Positions 8,206-15,794 of a DNA stretch of 46,612 nt are shown here, in pieces. The DNA is from an uncultured Butyricicoccus sp. GTDB lineage: Bacteria; Bacillota; Clostridia; Oscillospirales; Butyricicoccaceae. The DNA lies in the NCBI GenBank assembly GCA_900547195.1, contig URFQ01000009.1, positions 1 to 46,612 on the forward strand. Direction: 5' to 3'. A program made the translations under genes and the position numbers. Every line of letters starts with the position of its first letter. The stretch's first letter is position 1. The notes beneath the pieces were generated by a model that was not told where the DNA came from, did not search any database, and saw nothing but the letters and a program-made list of their open reading frames with translations.

Positions 8206-9482
8206 GTCTCAAAATTCAAAATTTAACCTTTTCCTATCCGGAGCAGCGCCGGCACGCGCTGGAGGGCGTGACCCTGGCCGTGCAGCCCGGGGAGTTTCTG
8301 GTGCTGTGCGGGCCATCCGGGTGCGGCAAATCGACGCTCCTGCGGCAGATGAAAACCGTGCTCGCACCGCACGGACAGTGCACCGGCAAAGTCCGGTTTG
8401 AAGGCGCGCCGCTGGACGGGATGGATCCGCGCAGACAAAGCCAAGCGATCGGGTTTGTCCAGCAAAGCCCGGAAAACCAGCTCGTCATCGACAAGGTGTG
8501 GCACGAGCTGGCCTTTGGCCTGGAAAGCCTTGGGTATGATACGCCCACCATCCGCCGGCGGGTTGCGGAAATGGCCTCCTTCTTCGGCATCCAGACCTGG
8601 TTTTATAACAATGTCGCCGAACTGTCCGGCGGGCAAAAGCAGCTGTTAAACCTCGCGTCCATTATGGCTATGCAGCCGCGGCTGCTGATCCTGGACGAGC
8701 CGACCAGCCAGCTCGACCCCATTGCGGCGTCCGATTTTCTCGCGGCCATCGGCAAGATCAACCGCGAACTCGGCACGACGGTGGTGCTCACCGAGCACCG
8801 GCTGGCGGAAGCCTTCCCGCTGGCCTCGCGCGTGGCTGTCATGGACAAAGGGCGGCTGCTGTACACCGGCACACCGGACAAAGTGGGCGAAGCGCTGCGG
8901 GGCGCGGTAAGCACGCATGGCCCGGTGGGCGTCCTGCCGCAGAACCCGCAGGCGAGAGAACTTGTCATCATTGCCGTGCTTTGCGCCATCGGTGTAGCCG
9001 GCCGCGCGGCGTTTTTTATGCTGCCGCAGTTTAAACCCGTCATGGCGCTGACCATCATCGCGGGGGTGGCGTTCGGCGGGGAAACCGGCTTCCTTGTCGG
9101 CGCGATGACCATGCTGGTCTCCAATGTCCTGTATGCACAGGGGCCGTGGACACCGTGGCAGATGTTCTGTATGGGCATCATCGGTTTCCTTGCGGGGGTA
9201 TTGTTCCGGAAAGACTGGCTGCGCCGCAGCAGGGAGTCGCTGTGCGCGTTCGGTGTGTTTGCAGCCATCGTGATTTATGGCGGCATTATGAACCCCGCCT
9301 CGGCGCTGATGTGGCCGGATGAGCTGAATACCGGGGTTATCTTAACCTATTATCTCTGCGGCTTCCCAATGGACTGCATCCATGCCGCGGCGAGCGCACT
9401 GTTTTTGTGGTTTGGCGCAGAACCAATGCTGGAAAAGCTCGACCGGATCAAAGTCAAATATGGCCTTGTGGAGCCCGGATAG
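8187..9482 (+). CDS. ABC ATPase (EcfA-like) fused to an ECF S component
   Basis: A 431-residue open frame. Residues 1-245 form an ABC ATPase with Walker A GPSGCGKST (42-50), Q-loop FVQQSPENQ, signature LSGGQ (146-150), Walker B LLILDEP (166-172) and H-loop His204. From about residue 247 the sequence changes to an ECF substrate-binding membrane protein: PQARELVIIAVLCAIGVAGR, FGGETGFLVGAMTMLVSN, and a C-terminal LEKLDRIKVKYGLVEPG. Relatives normally have two ABC domains in EcfA and an S component with extra N-terminal spans. This is probably an in-frame deletion fusion rather than a designed fusion, but the frame is intact. The GTG start has a weak AGGCGG upstream. Substrate is unknown; cobalamin is a guess from context. 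Confidence 0.75.
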   Translation: MPPRTTCLKIQNLTFSYPEQRRHALEGVTLAVQPGEFLVLCGPSGCGKSTLLRQMKTVLAPHGQCTGKVRFEGAPLDGMDPRRQSQAIGFVQQSPENQLVIDKVWHELAFGLESLGYDTPTIRRRVAEMASFFGIQTWFYNNVAELSGGQKQLLNLASIMAMQPRLLILDEPTSQLDPIAASDFLAAIGKINRELGTTVVLTEHRLAEAFPLASRVAVMDKGRLLYTGTPDKVGEALRGAVSTHGPVGVLPQNPQARELVIIAVLCAIGVAGRAAFFMLPQFKPVMALTIIAGVAFGGETGFLVGAMTMLVSNVLYAQGPWTPWQMFCMGIIGFLAGVLFRKDWLRRSRESLCAFGVFAAIVIYGGIMNPASALMWPDELNTGVILTYYLCGFPMDCIHAAASALFLWFGAEPMLEKLDRIKVKYGLVEPG

Positions 9483-9625
9483 CCGCCCGCACGGGAATGG
9501 TTGGAAAGAAAAATATTGTACAGCTTAATGAAGAAATGAACCCTTCCCCATTCAGCTGACACAAAACCGGCGAAAATGATGTATTGTACCTCTACGGTTT
9601 GTCGTGAAATTTTAGCGATTTTCTC

Positions 9626-9654
9626 TTGCCAAACGCGCCGCTTTCGGTTATAAT
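9626..9654 (+). promoter_or_regulatory. Promoter of tRNA-Leu
   Basis: TTGCCA (9626-9631), a 17-bp spacer and TATAAT (9649-9654), 9 bp before the mature tRNA. This is a near-consensus sigma-A promoter. Confidence 0.85.
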
Positions 9655-9663
9655 ACGATGTAT

Positions 9664-9750
9664 GCCGGTGTGATGGAATTGGTAGACGTAGTGGACTCAA
9701 AATCCACCGGTGGCGACACCGTACCGGTTCGAGTCCGGTCACCGGCACCA
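9664..9750 (+). tRNA. tRNA-Leu (anticodon CAA)
   Basis: An 87-nt class II tRNA with CCA encoded. The acceptor GCCGGTG pairs with CACCGGC. The anticodon stem-loop is GTGGA-CTCAAAA-TCCAC with anticodon CAA, there is a long variable arm, and the T-loop is GGTTCGAGTCC. Confidence 0.97.
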
Positions 9751-9754
9751 CGTT

Positions 9755-9792
9755 GTCGCGAACTTCGTATCGTTCGCGACGACGTTTTTTTT
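9755..9792 (+). terminator. Terminator of tRNA-Leu
   Basis: The stem GTCGCGAAC/GTTCGCGAC (9755-9763, 9772-9780) is followed by GACGTTTTTTTT. Confidence 0.85.
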
Positions 9793-9950
9793 ATAAAAAC
9801 GTCATCTCTCATTCACTTCGCCGCTCCTCCTTTTAAAATCGAACCCGCTTCGCTGGGCTTCGATTTTGTTTTCGGCGCATGCGGGGTAAATCCTATAATT
9901 TCACTCCGACCATATTGAATGTTCATAAGGACACGGAACACTTGAGAGAT

Positions 9951-9982
9951 AGGAGTAATCGAAAGGTTACTCCTATTTTTTT
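9951..9982 (+). terminator. Hairpin with T-run
   Basis: The arms AGGAGTAA (9951-9958) and TTACTCCT (9966-9973) are followed by ATTTTTTT. No gene is seen just upstream (9793-9950 holds nothing recognisable). It may be part of the conjugative-element remnant. Confidence 0.6.
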
Positions 9983-10126
9983 GTGCCTTTGCTTAGCACG
10001 GGCATTTGTACAGGCCGTTTGGCCGTCAGACGCAAGCTGGCTCTTGTTGCCTACACAGAAGTAAACCGCTGCTCTGATGGGTTTTCCCTCTTTCACAGCT
10101 ATCACCCGGCCTTTCTTGTGTTGTAC

Positions 10127-10452
10127 TCAACGGCTACGCCCTACGTCCTGCCGGGTATCTATCATCACGCTTTGGGGCAAACAGGCCGCTTCCGGCGTAT
10201 CAAATATGCTGACAAAATTATAGTGGATTTCAAGCCGCTGTGTCCTGTCCTTGCCCGTTCCCGCCGCTTGATAAACAACGATTTTTTTCTACCATCTCAT
10301 TGAGGGTCGTCGGGGTCGGTTCTTGAATGTGAGTGTTCTTCTTCACCGTTTGAAGGAAACTGGCGGCGCTGTGCTTGCGTTTCCCCCTCCAGCGCGTCCG
10401 CTCTGATGTAATGAGTAGAATTGCAAGTGCCCCGGTTACCCTTATAGTTGAC
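10127..10452 (-). pseudogene. C-terminal remnant of a large serine recombinase (DUF4368-type tail)
   Basis: In the minus direction the sequence reads VNYKGNRGTCNSTHYIRADA, a zinc-ribbon segment typical of Tn4451-like recombinases. It then shifts frame to VKKNTHIQEPTPTTLNEMVE. After another shift in a run of A residues near 10280 it reads YQAAGTGKDRTQRLEIHYNF and ends at a TGA (10127-10129). The catalytic N-terminal domain is absent. With at least two frame breaks it is a dead fragment of an integrative element. Confidence 0.6.
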
Positions 10453-10665
10453 ACGATTATTGTCAGGCTGTAAGGGAAACTTCAAGCTAAATTGCATGAA
10501 AGTGGATTTGCTGAATGGGTCAACCCTCCGGATGCCTAAGTTAGGCTCCAAAGACTCATTTATGGCCAATACCCAGAACAAGAATGGCCTTCGAATACTG
10601 CGCACAGGCGAGAAGACTACGGCATATGTTAAAAATATACGCCCTTTCAGAAAGGAGAGGTTATC

Positions 10666-11097
10666 ATGCGACACCCAGAGCATCATCAAAACACAACCGA
10701 TTTTGGACCTGAGCCTTTTGTTGTCAACATTGCCTGCGCTACGGAGCAAAACCCATTTTATCGCAGGACATTATGGACCGGCTGCCATTTGCAGCTTACA
10801 CTGATGTGTATCCCCCCCTGTGGCGAAATCGGATTGGAGGTACATCCCGACACCGACCAGTTCCTCCGTCTGGAGGAGGGCCAAGGGACCGTCCTGATGG
10901 GCCCCTGTAAAGGCCAGCTTCATTTCCGGCGCCCGGTCTGCCGGGGTGACGCCATCTTCGTCCCTGCCGGCACCTGGCACAACGTGGTCAACACCGGAAA
11001 AACGCCCTTGAAGCTCTACGCGATCTATGCACCCCCACACCATCCTCACGGAACTGTTCACCGCACAAAGGCGGAATCGGATGCCAGGGGCGACTAA
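10666..11097 (+). CDS. Small cupin-domain protein
   Basis: A 143-residue single-domain cupin. Motif 1 is GLEVHPDTDQFLRLEEGQG with His60 and Glu70. Motif 2 is GDAIFVPAGTWHNVVN with His105 and Asn109. AAAGGAGAGG precedes the ATG. Small cupins bind a metal and act as isomerases, epimerases or sensors in the cytosol; the substrate cannot be told. The gene sits intact among conjugative-element debris, so it may be cargo, and a terminator hairpin follows at 11111-11150. The 200 bp upstream contain no other gene I can support. Confidence 0.85.
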   Translation: MRHPEHHQNTTDFGPEPFVVNIACATEQNPFYRRTLWTGCHLQLTLMCIPPCGEIGLEVHPDTDQFLRLEEGQGTVLMGPCKGQLHFRRPVCRGDAIFVPAGTWHNVVNTGKTPLKLYAIYAPPHHPHGTVHRTKAESDARGD

Positions 11098-11110
11098 ATC
11101 AGCATACAAA

Positions 11111-11150
11111 CACAATCAAGGCTTGCAGGGAACGGCAAGCCTTGATTGTG
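11111..11150. terminator. Bidirectional terminator between convergent genes
   Basis: The 16-bp arms CACAATCAAGGCTTGC and GCAAGCCTTGATTGTG face each other across 8 nt. The stem lies between the convergent cupin gene and the small minus-strand gene, with short T-runs on each side. Confidence 0.75.
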
Positions 11151-11157
11151 TTTGAGT

Positions 11158-11358
11158 TTACTTCTTCAGCTCGTTTGTAAAGGCGTATTCCGTGAGAAAG
11201 CCGCTCTCCTTAAAAAGATGCGCGCAGGTGACGCCGTGGGCTTCGCAGCAGACGAGCATCGCTTTCTCCATATCATTCTGTATTTTCATTGGTTTTTGTG
11301 TCCACTGAATGGGGAAGGGTTCAATGTGTTCGAGCAGCAGGGTTTGATATTTGTTCAT
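11158..11358 (-). CDS. Small hypothetical protein
   Basis: A 66-residue protein (MNKYQTLLLEHIEPFPIQWT...) with two Cys pairs in the middle (LVCCEAHGVTCAH) and no membrane segment. AGGATA lies 9 nt before the ATG. I do not recognise the family. It is followed by the terminator at 11111-11150 and lies downstream of the DUF4176 gene, so the two may share a transcript. Confidence 0.5.
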   Translation of the reverse strand: MNKYQTLLLEHIEPFPIQWTQKPMKIQNDMEKAMLVCCEAHGVTCAHLFKESGFLTEYAFTNELKK

Positions 11359-11388
11359 TTGTGGGTATCCTAGCCGAAATAGCTACAT

Positions 11389-11652
11389 TCAAGACAATAC
11401 ATTAGCCCTCTGCAAAATTTCCTGCATTTGATTTTCCAGCTCACATTGGAATCCCATATGCACAACGGTCTCAATCTCTTCGTGTTCAAAAAACACGTTG
11501 TAGTCCTCTCTCAGATTTCCTTCCGGGTACAAGCATGCCACATAGTCAAACACCTTACCAGAGGTTTGCTGTCTCTGCATTCGTCCATAGATGATAAGTG
11601 CACGATCTGAATTTTTTAAAAGTACAACCGTTCCGATTGAATAATATCTCAT
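11389..11652 (-). CDS. DUF4176 family protein
   Basis: An 87-residue protein. ATG 11652 was chosen because AAAGGAGGATTT precedes it and the family starts at this point (MRYYSIGTVVLLKNSDRALI). Other matching features are IIYGRMQRQQ, DYVACLYPEGNL and the FFEHEEIETVVHMGF tail. DUF4176 proteins are small cytosolic proteins often encoded near ESX/type VII secretion or toxin genes; their role is unknown. No WXG100 or toxin gene is visible here. Confidence 0.8.
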   Translation of the reverse strand: MRYYSIGTVVLLKNSDRALIIYGRMQRQQTSGKVFDYVACLYPEGNLREDYNVFFEHEEIETVVHMGFQCELENQMQEILQRANVLS

Positions 11653-12194
11653 AAATCCTCCTTTTCTCTGTCGGATGTAAATGTCCTTGGGTTGCAAAAG
11701 ATCAATTTAATATTTGATTTGTGCGCAACCTCACGCAGGATGTTCAGAACATACTCCATCGGCACCTGTGCCGTATCAACTGTAATGCAGGCGTCCCACT
11801 CTTCCAAATCGCAAATACTCAGATCAAACGCCGCCAGATCATGCGTAAACTGCGCGGCCAGTTCCTCGGCGGTCGCGGCGGGGATCATCTCCGGCGCGTA
11901 GGCATAACAACATATGTCCCTCCAGATTCCAACAGAAAACCGCTGTCCGATCTCGGCGTCAGCATAGCCCGTTCGGAAAAAATGATGGGTCAAATAATGC
12001 TTATCACGCCGATAATGCAACCGGGTATACCACGGACCATCATACTGTATTTCAGGCGGCAGAGTTGATACAGTCCGTGCTGGACGGCAAAAGTTTAATG
12101 TACCTTCCACCGAATAACTTCTGTGGCTGATGTCCGCTGAGGCTGGACAGATAAGATCCATGACCGACGGGTCGCCGGCATGGTCGCTGGCCAT
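11649..12194 (-). CDS. Hypothetical protein with a VirB4-like start, probably chimeric
   Basis: A 181-residue open frame overlapping the DUF4176 start by 4 bp. The first 30 residues (DPSVMDLICPASADISHRSY) resemble the N-terminus of VirB4/TraE-type ATPases of Firmicutes conjugative elements. The remainder (from about GPWYTRLHYRRDKHYL to the end) is not recognised and resembles no ATPase. An in-frame join made by a deletion is the simplest reading. The start is uncertain: an ATG overlapping the upstream stop (ATGA near 12219) lies in another frame. Confidence 0.45.
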   Translation of the reverse strand: MASDHAGDPSVMDLICPASADISHRSYSVEGTLNFCRPARTVSTLPPEIQYDGPWYTRLHYRRDKHYLTHHFFRTGYADAEIGQRFSVGIWRDICCYAYAPEMIPAATAEELAAQFTHDLAAFDLSICDLEEWDACITVDTAQVPMEYVLNILREVAHKSNIKLIFCNPRTFTSDREKEDL

Positions 12195-12218
12195 ATCCTT
12201 GTTTTCTGCGTTTGGGTT

Positions 12219-12830
12219 TCATTCCCCGCTCCTTTCCCCGTCGTGCACCGCTGCAAGCATGGCGCGAAAATATAACAGCAGCTTTTCGGTACGGCTGGTC
12301 TGCTTACAGAACAGGCTGTACACCGTCTCCACTACAAAATTATTTGCATAATCTGGCTGCACAACGCTCAGCCCACACCGGGACAGATACTGCCGTGCGG
12401 TCTCTTCCGCATCGTACAGCGCGTCGGCAACCGCCGCGAAACCCTCTCCATGCAGTGCCATCGTGGCGGGTTCAAACCGAAACGCCAGAAAAAACGAGTG
12501 GTCAAAGCGCCGCCGGATGTATATTGATGCACGGTGCGGATATTATCGTCGATCATGTCGCGGCAGGCTTTACTCGGTTCTTTGTCCCGCATCTCCTGCA
12601 TGCGCCGGATATATGCGGTCACATCCGGTTCGCGGGTCACGCACAGAATTTGCAGCGTGTCTGGCGCGATCTTGAGATATCCCGCAAAATAGCCCACAAT
12701 ACGGGCCTGTTCTTCACCGGACAGATACCGAAAGTTGATAGGTAGGATCAGGCACATCGACACGATGATTTTCAGTGTCATCAAGCAGGGAAGCGCCCGT
12801 GCCAGCAGGATGCTAAGCAGCGTGACGGGA
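12219..12830 (-). pseudogene. Frameshifted conjugation-type protein (VirB4/TraE-associated)
   Basis: The reading LSGEEQARIVGYFAGYLK, LQILCVTREPDVTAYIRRMQ, ACRDMIDDNIRTVHQ and ALTTRFF stops making sense near 12480. It continues in another frame as MALHGEGFAAVADALYDAEE, QYLSRCGLSVVQPDYANNF and LYFRAMLAAVHDGERSGE. Together these look like an ATPase-accessory protein encoded next to virB4 in Gram-positive conjugative elements. The frame break and the fusion to a hydrophobic segment upstream make it a pseudogene. Confidence 0.5.
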
Positions 12831-13055
12831 ACACACAGCGCCTGAAACGCCAGATTTTCAATCAGGATTGCCCAGCCGACTGCCGGCAAAATCTGCGCGA
12901 TTTCATCAAACACCGGAATGCGCTGTCTGAAATACTCCAAATCCGCCGAAAATACCTAAAAGTTAATTGATGAAATATGCAGCAGCTTCCAAAAACAATG
13001 TGGACAGCCATTTGATCAGACCTTTACAAATCAGTTCAAGAATAGGCTCGCCTCC
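12830..13055 (-). pseudogene. VirB6/TrbL-like membrane protein, N-terminal remnant
   Basis: In the minus direction the frame gives ILELICKGLIKWLSTLFLEA then AAYFIN and a TAA stop near 12961. After a frame change it continues as EYFRQRIPVFDEIAQILPAV and GWAILIENLAFQAL. This order matches the start of TrbL/VirB6-type conjugation membrane proteins of Clostridia. The gene is broken by a stop, a frameshift and a 3' deletion. Confidence 0.5.
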
Positions 13056-13200
13056 CTTCTGCGATTTTTCCATATACGTCCACAATGATACGGTTTGCAG
13101 CTGTCGACATGTTTTCAGCGGCAGCTGCTGACGGCATAAAAAATGCGCCGACCAATAAAATGATCAGCGCAATGCGGTAACAGTGAAACAGCTTGTTCAT
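13036..13200 (-). pseudogene. Truncated Maff2/VirB2-like small secreted membrane protein
   Basis: A 54-codon frame from ATG 13200. It has a clear signal peptide (MNKLFHCYRIALIILLVGAF, then PSAAAAEN) followed by MSTAANRIIVDVYGKI, where it ends abruptly. Conjugative elements of Clostridia carry such a small pilin- or Maff2-like protein just before the TrbL gene, the same order seen here. The usual second membrane segment is missing. The 13201-13428 gap holds only a hairpin (AACCGCTGCC/GGCAGCGGTT, 13286-13309). Confidence 0.45.
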
Positions 13201-13419
13201 GATGTTGGGATACCACCGTGTGTTTGCTTTGTGTTTTTCAAGATATTGTGCCTCCTTGCAGTTGGTGGTGGAATTTGTGTATCAAAACCGCTGCCTTTCG
13301 GCAGCGGTTGACTTCTATTCTATCTGTTTTGCACATCAACAATTAATTACATTACTCCCAAATCAGCAAGCATAGTCGGTTATGGTCTTACGGTTTGTAG
13401 CCACAATGCCACTTAAATA

Positions 13420-13752
13420 TAGATTCTGTTGCTGATCAATACCGGTCTTTGGCGCGGAGAGCTGTGTGGACTGGAGTGGAAGGATATTGATTTTGAGAAC
13501 TGCGTACTCCGTGTGCGGCGGAACTCTCTATATCTGCCCGAACGTGGAATCTATGAAGATACGACGAAAACATTGGGGTTACAGCGGGTTATCAAAATGC
13601 CTGCAAACTATATCCCGATGCTCAAAGAGTATCGGGCGTGGCAGGGACAGGAACGGATCAAGGCGGGCGACCAGTGGCAGCACTATAATCCCCTGTTCAC
13701 ACAGCGGAATGGCTTGATGCATCGCATCAGCCCATCGGGTAGAAGAAGGTGA
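13420..13752 (+). pseudogene. Tyrosine recombinase (integrase) fragment
   Basis: The frame reads ILLLINTGLWRGELCGLEWK, DIDFENCVLRVRRNSLYLPE, IYEDTTKTLGLQRVIKMPAN and LLFTQ-like sequence, then ends after MHRISPSGRRR. It is the middle of a phage-type integrase catalytic domain: box I with its Arg is present. The N-terminal domains and the C-terminal HxxR/Tyr boxes are missing. It lies near tRNA-Arg, a frequent integration target. Confidence 0.7.
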
Positions 13753-13814
13753 AAAGCGCAAAAAAGTTCGGAATTCAGCGATAAACACCAAGCAAATTTT
13801 GGGAAAAATAAAAG

Positions 13815-13866
13815 CTCAAAAAAGTAAGGAAAAGCCGCCATTTCGTTCGAAATAGCGGCTTTTCCT
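13815..13866 (-). terminator. Terminator of tRNA-Arg
   Basis: The arms AAGGAAAAGCCGC and GCGGCTTTTCCTT (13826-13838 and 13855-13867) form a strong stem. In the minus direction a T-rich stretch (TTACTTTTTTG) follows. Confidence 0.8.
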
Positions 13867-13943
13867 TGGTACGCCAGAAGGGACTCGAACCCCCGACCTT
13901 TTGGTTCGTAGCCAAACACTCTATCCAACTGAGCTACTGGCGC
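13867..13943 (-). tRNA. tRNA-Arg (anticodon ACG)
   Basis: A 77-nt tRNA on the minus strand starting GCGCCAGTAGCTCAGTTGG. The anticodon loop is CTACGAA (ACG), the T-arm is GGGTTCGAGTCCC, and the 3' end with CCA is encoded. Confidence 0.97.
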
Positions 13944-13988
13944 GTTTTGCAGTTGTTTTGTTGACGCCTCAGCGTCGACTGCCTATAT

Positions 13989-14017
13989 ATAATATCATGG
14001 GGCGAAGCCGGTGTCAA
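13989..14017 (-). promoter_or_regulatory. Promoter of tRNA-Arg
   Basis: In the minus direction there is TTGACA (14017-14012), a 17-bp spacer and TATTAT (13994-13989). Confidence 0.85.
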
Positions 14018-14052
14018 CACTTTTCTGCAAAAACTTTATTTTTTTTGGAGAC

Positions 14053-15300
14053 TTACTGGAGCAGGTTTGCGTAGTAATCCTCGCGGCCGGTCTGGCCGAC
14101 CGCACAGATGGAAGCCTGTTCAAAATCAAACACACGGCGCGCGAGCGCAGTGACCTCATCAGCAGTCACGGAGTCATAACGTTCAATGAGTTCATCCGAC
14201 TGCACGGCGCGGCCGAGATACAGCTCGCCGCGGCCAAGCTGATGCATGCGCGCGCTGGTGTTTTCCAGCCCCATCAGGATATTGGCTTTGAGCTGTTCCC
14301 GGCAGCGGTTCAGTTCATCCCCCACCGGACCTTGCCGGCAGAACTCGCGTATGACTTTGCAAATCAGAGAAATCGCTTTTTCCTCGGTATCCTTGCCGAG
14401 CGCCGTATATACAGACACCATGCCCGCATCATGATGGTTAGAACAGAAAGAATAAATGGAATAACACAGGCCGTTTTGCTCGCGTACTGTCTGGAACAGG
14501 CGGGAGGACATCCCGCCGCCAAGGATGGAGCACAGGATTTGGAGCGCATAGCGTTCGTCTGCGGCCACCGGCAGGCCTGGAAAGCCGATGCAAAGGTGGT
14601 TCTGTTCGATTTCCTTTGGACGCAGGATGATTTCCGGATGATATACCGCAGGCGTGATCTGGTTGCAGCCTTGGCCGCGCATGGGTTCAAAAAGGGAGAA
14701 AATGTAATCCAAATCCGATTGGTCGAACCGGCCGGAAATGGCAATGACCGTGTCGGATGGGCGGTAATAGCCATGCATATAGGCATGGAGCGTATCGGTC
14801 GTCATGCCGGCAAGCGTTTGCTCACAGCCGAGGATCGGGCGGCCAAGCGCACTGCCGGAGAAGCAGCCTTCAAACAGCTTTTCCGTCGCCACATCCTCAG
14901 GGGTATCCTCATACATATCGATTTCCTCGAGCACCACGCCGCGTTCGAGTTCAATATCGCTCTGTGCAAACCGGGAATGCAAAAACATATCCGCCAGGAT
15001 GGAAATTCCGGCTTTGATGTGCGTATCCAACACCTTCATATAATAGCAGGTATATTCCTTGGTGGTAAAGGCGTTAAACTGGCCGCCAAGCGCGTCCATG
15101 GCAATGGCAATATGCTGTGCCGAACGCTTATCGGTGCCTTTAAAGATCATGTGCTCAATAAAATGGGAAATGCCGCCCAGTTCTTCGGGTTCATGGCGGC
15201 TGCCGTTGCCGACCCAGATGCCAATGGAAGCCGAGCGGACATAATCGACGTGCTCGGTCACCACCCGCACGCCATTGGGCAGAGTGATTTTTTCATACAT
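14053..15300 (-). CDS. M16-family zinc peptidase (processing-peptidase type)
   Basis: A 415-residue protein of the insulinase/mitochondrial-processing-peptidase family. The zinc site is HFIEH at residues 46-50 (HxxEH), with Glu126 in VVLEEIDMYED about 76 residues later as third ligand. Family motifs NAFTTKEYTCYY, GRPILGCEQT and GGGMSSRLFQTVREQNGLCY follow in order. It has no signal peptide and is probably cytosolic. Homologues in Firmicutes sit near sporulation or polynucleotide phosphorylase genes. It has its own promoter at 15372-15400 and lies just downstream of the sigK C-terminal part. Confidence 0.93.
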   Translation of the reverse strand: MYEKITLPNGVRVVTEHVDYVRSASIGIWVGNGSRHEPEELGGISHFIEHMIFKGTDKRSAQHIAIAMDALGGQFNAFTTKEYTCYYMKVLDTHIKAGISILADMFLHSRFAQSDIELERGVVLEEIDMYEDTPEDVATEKLFEGCFSGSALGRPILGCEQTLAGMTTDTLHAYMHGYYRPSDTVIAISGRFDQSDLDYIFSLFEPMRGQGCNQITPAVYHPEIILRPKEIEQNHLCIGFPGLPVAADERYALQILCSILGGGMSSRLFQTVREQNGLCYSIYSFCSNHHDAGMVSVYTALGKDTEEKAISLICKVIREFCRQGPVGDELNRCREQLKANILMGLENTSARMHQLGRGELYLGRAVQSDELIERYDSVTADEVTALARRVFDFEQASICAVGQTGREDYYANLLQ

Positions 15301-15371
15301 GGTATAATTCCACCGTTCTAAGTTTTCTTTTCTCAGGAAAGCCTTTGCCGTTTGACAAAAGGTACAGTTTC

Positions 15372-15400
15372 ATTATAGCACATGAAAAAACACAAAGAAA
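15372..15400 (-). promoter_or_regulatory. Promoter of the M16 peptidase gene
   Basis: In the minus direction there is TTTCTT, a 17-bp spacer and TATAAT with TG one base before it (extended -10 TGCTATAAT). Confidence 0.7.
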
Positions 15401-15425
15401 CCCGGAATCGTTGGAAAAACCGCAG

Positions 15426-15794
15426 TTACCAGGGCTGTTTTCCACCGAATGCGTCTTCCAGCTTGTGCAGCGCCTTTTTTTCAATGCGCGATACATAGCT
15501 GCGCGAGATCCCATACCGGGCAGCAATTTCACGCTGGGTCAGCGGTTCGCCGCCGCCAAGGCCGTAGCGCAGGCGGATGATCTGCTTTTCCCGGTCATCC
15601 AGGCAGGAGTCAATGTGGCGATACATTTGCTGGTACCGGTCGCTCAGCTCAATTTCATTGAGGTTCTCGTCCTCACAGCTGATCACATCCATGAGGGCAA
15701 GCGAATTGCCATCCCCGTCGCTGTCCAGCGTTTCGGAAAGCGAGACTTCGGTCGCGGTTTTGCGGCTGGCGCGGAAGTGCATCAGGATTTCATT
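15426..15794 (-). CDS. sigK: sigK, C-terminal part (3' of the skin element)
   Basis: From the AATG core (15794-15791) the frame reads NEILMHFRASRKTATEVSLS and continues to ...KQPW and TAA. It contains region 3 and region 4.2 of a sigma-70 factor: TQREIAARYGISRSYVSRIE is the -35 recognition helix-turn-helix of sigma-K/sigma-E proteins. There is no proper start here; the part can be expressed only after fusion with the N-terminal part at 30373-30727. The joined gene is 720 nt and reads CIENEILMHF across the joint. Sigma-K drives late mother-cell sporulation genes. Confidence 0.93.
   Translation of the reverse strand, partial: NEILMHFRASRKTATEVSLSETLDSDGDGNSLALMDVISCEDENLNEIELSDRYQQMYRHIDSCLDDREKQIIRLRYGLGGGEPLTQREIAARYGISRSYVSRIEKKALHKLEDAFGGKQPW

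Noticed and set aside
9923..10105. 60-codon minus-strand frame (MIAVKEGKPIRAAVYFCVG...)
   Set aside because: It follows the serine recombinase remnant without a ribosome binding site and crosses a terminator hairpin. No family is recognised.
14011..15321. Plus-strand frame of 436 codons
   Set aside because: It is the antisense shadow of the M16 peptidase gene, which has HxxEH and all family motifs.
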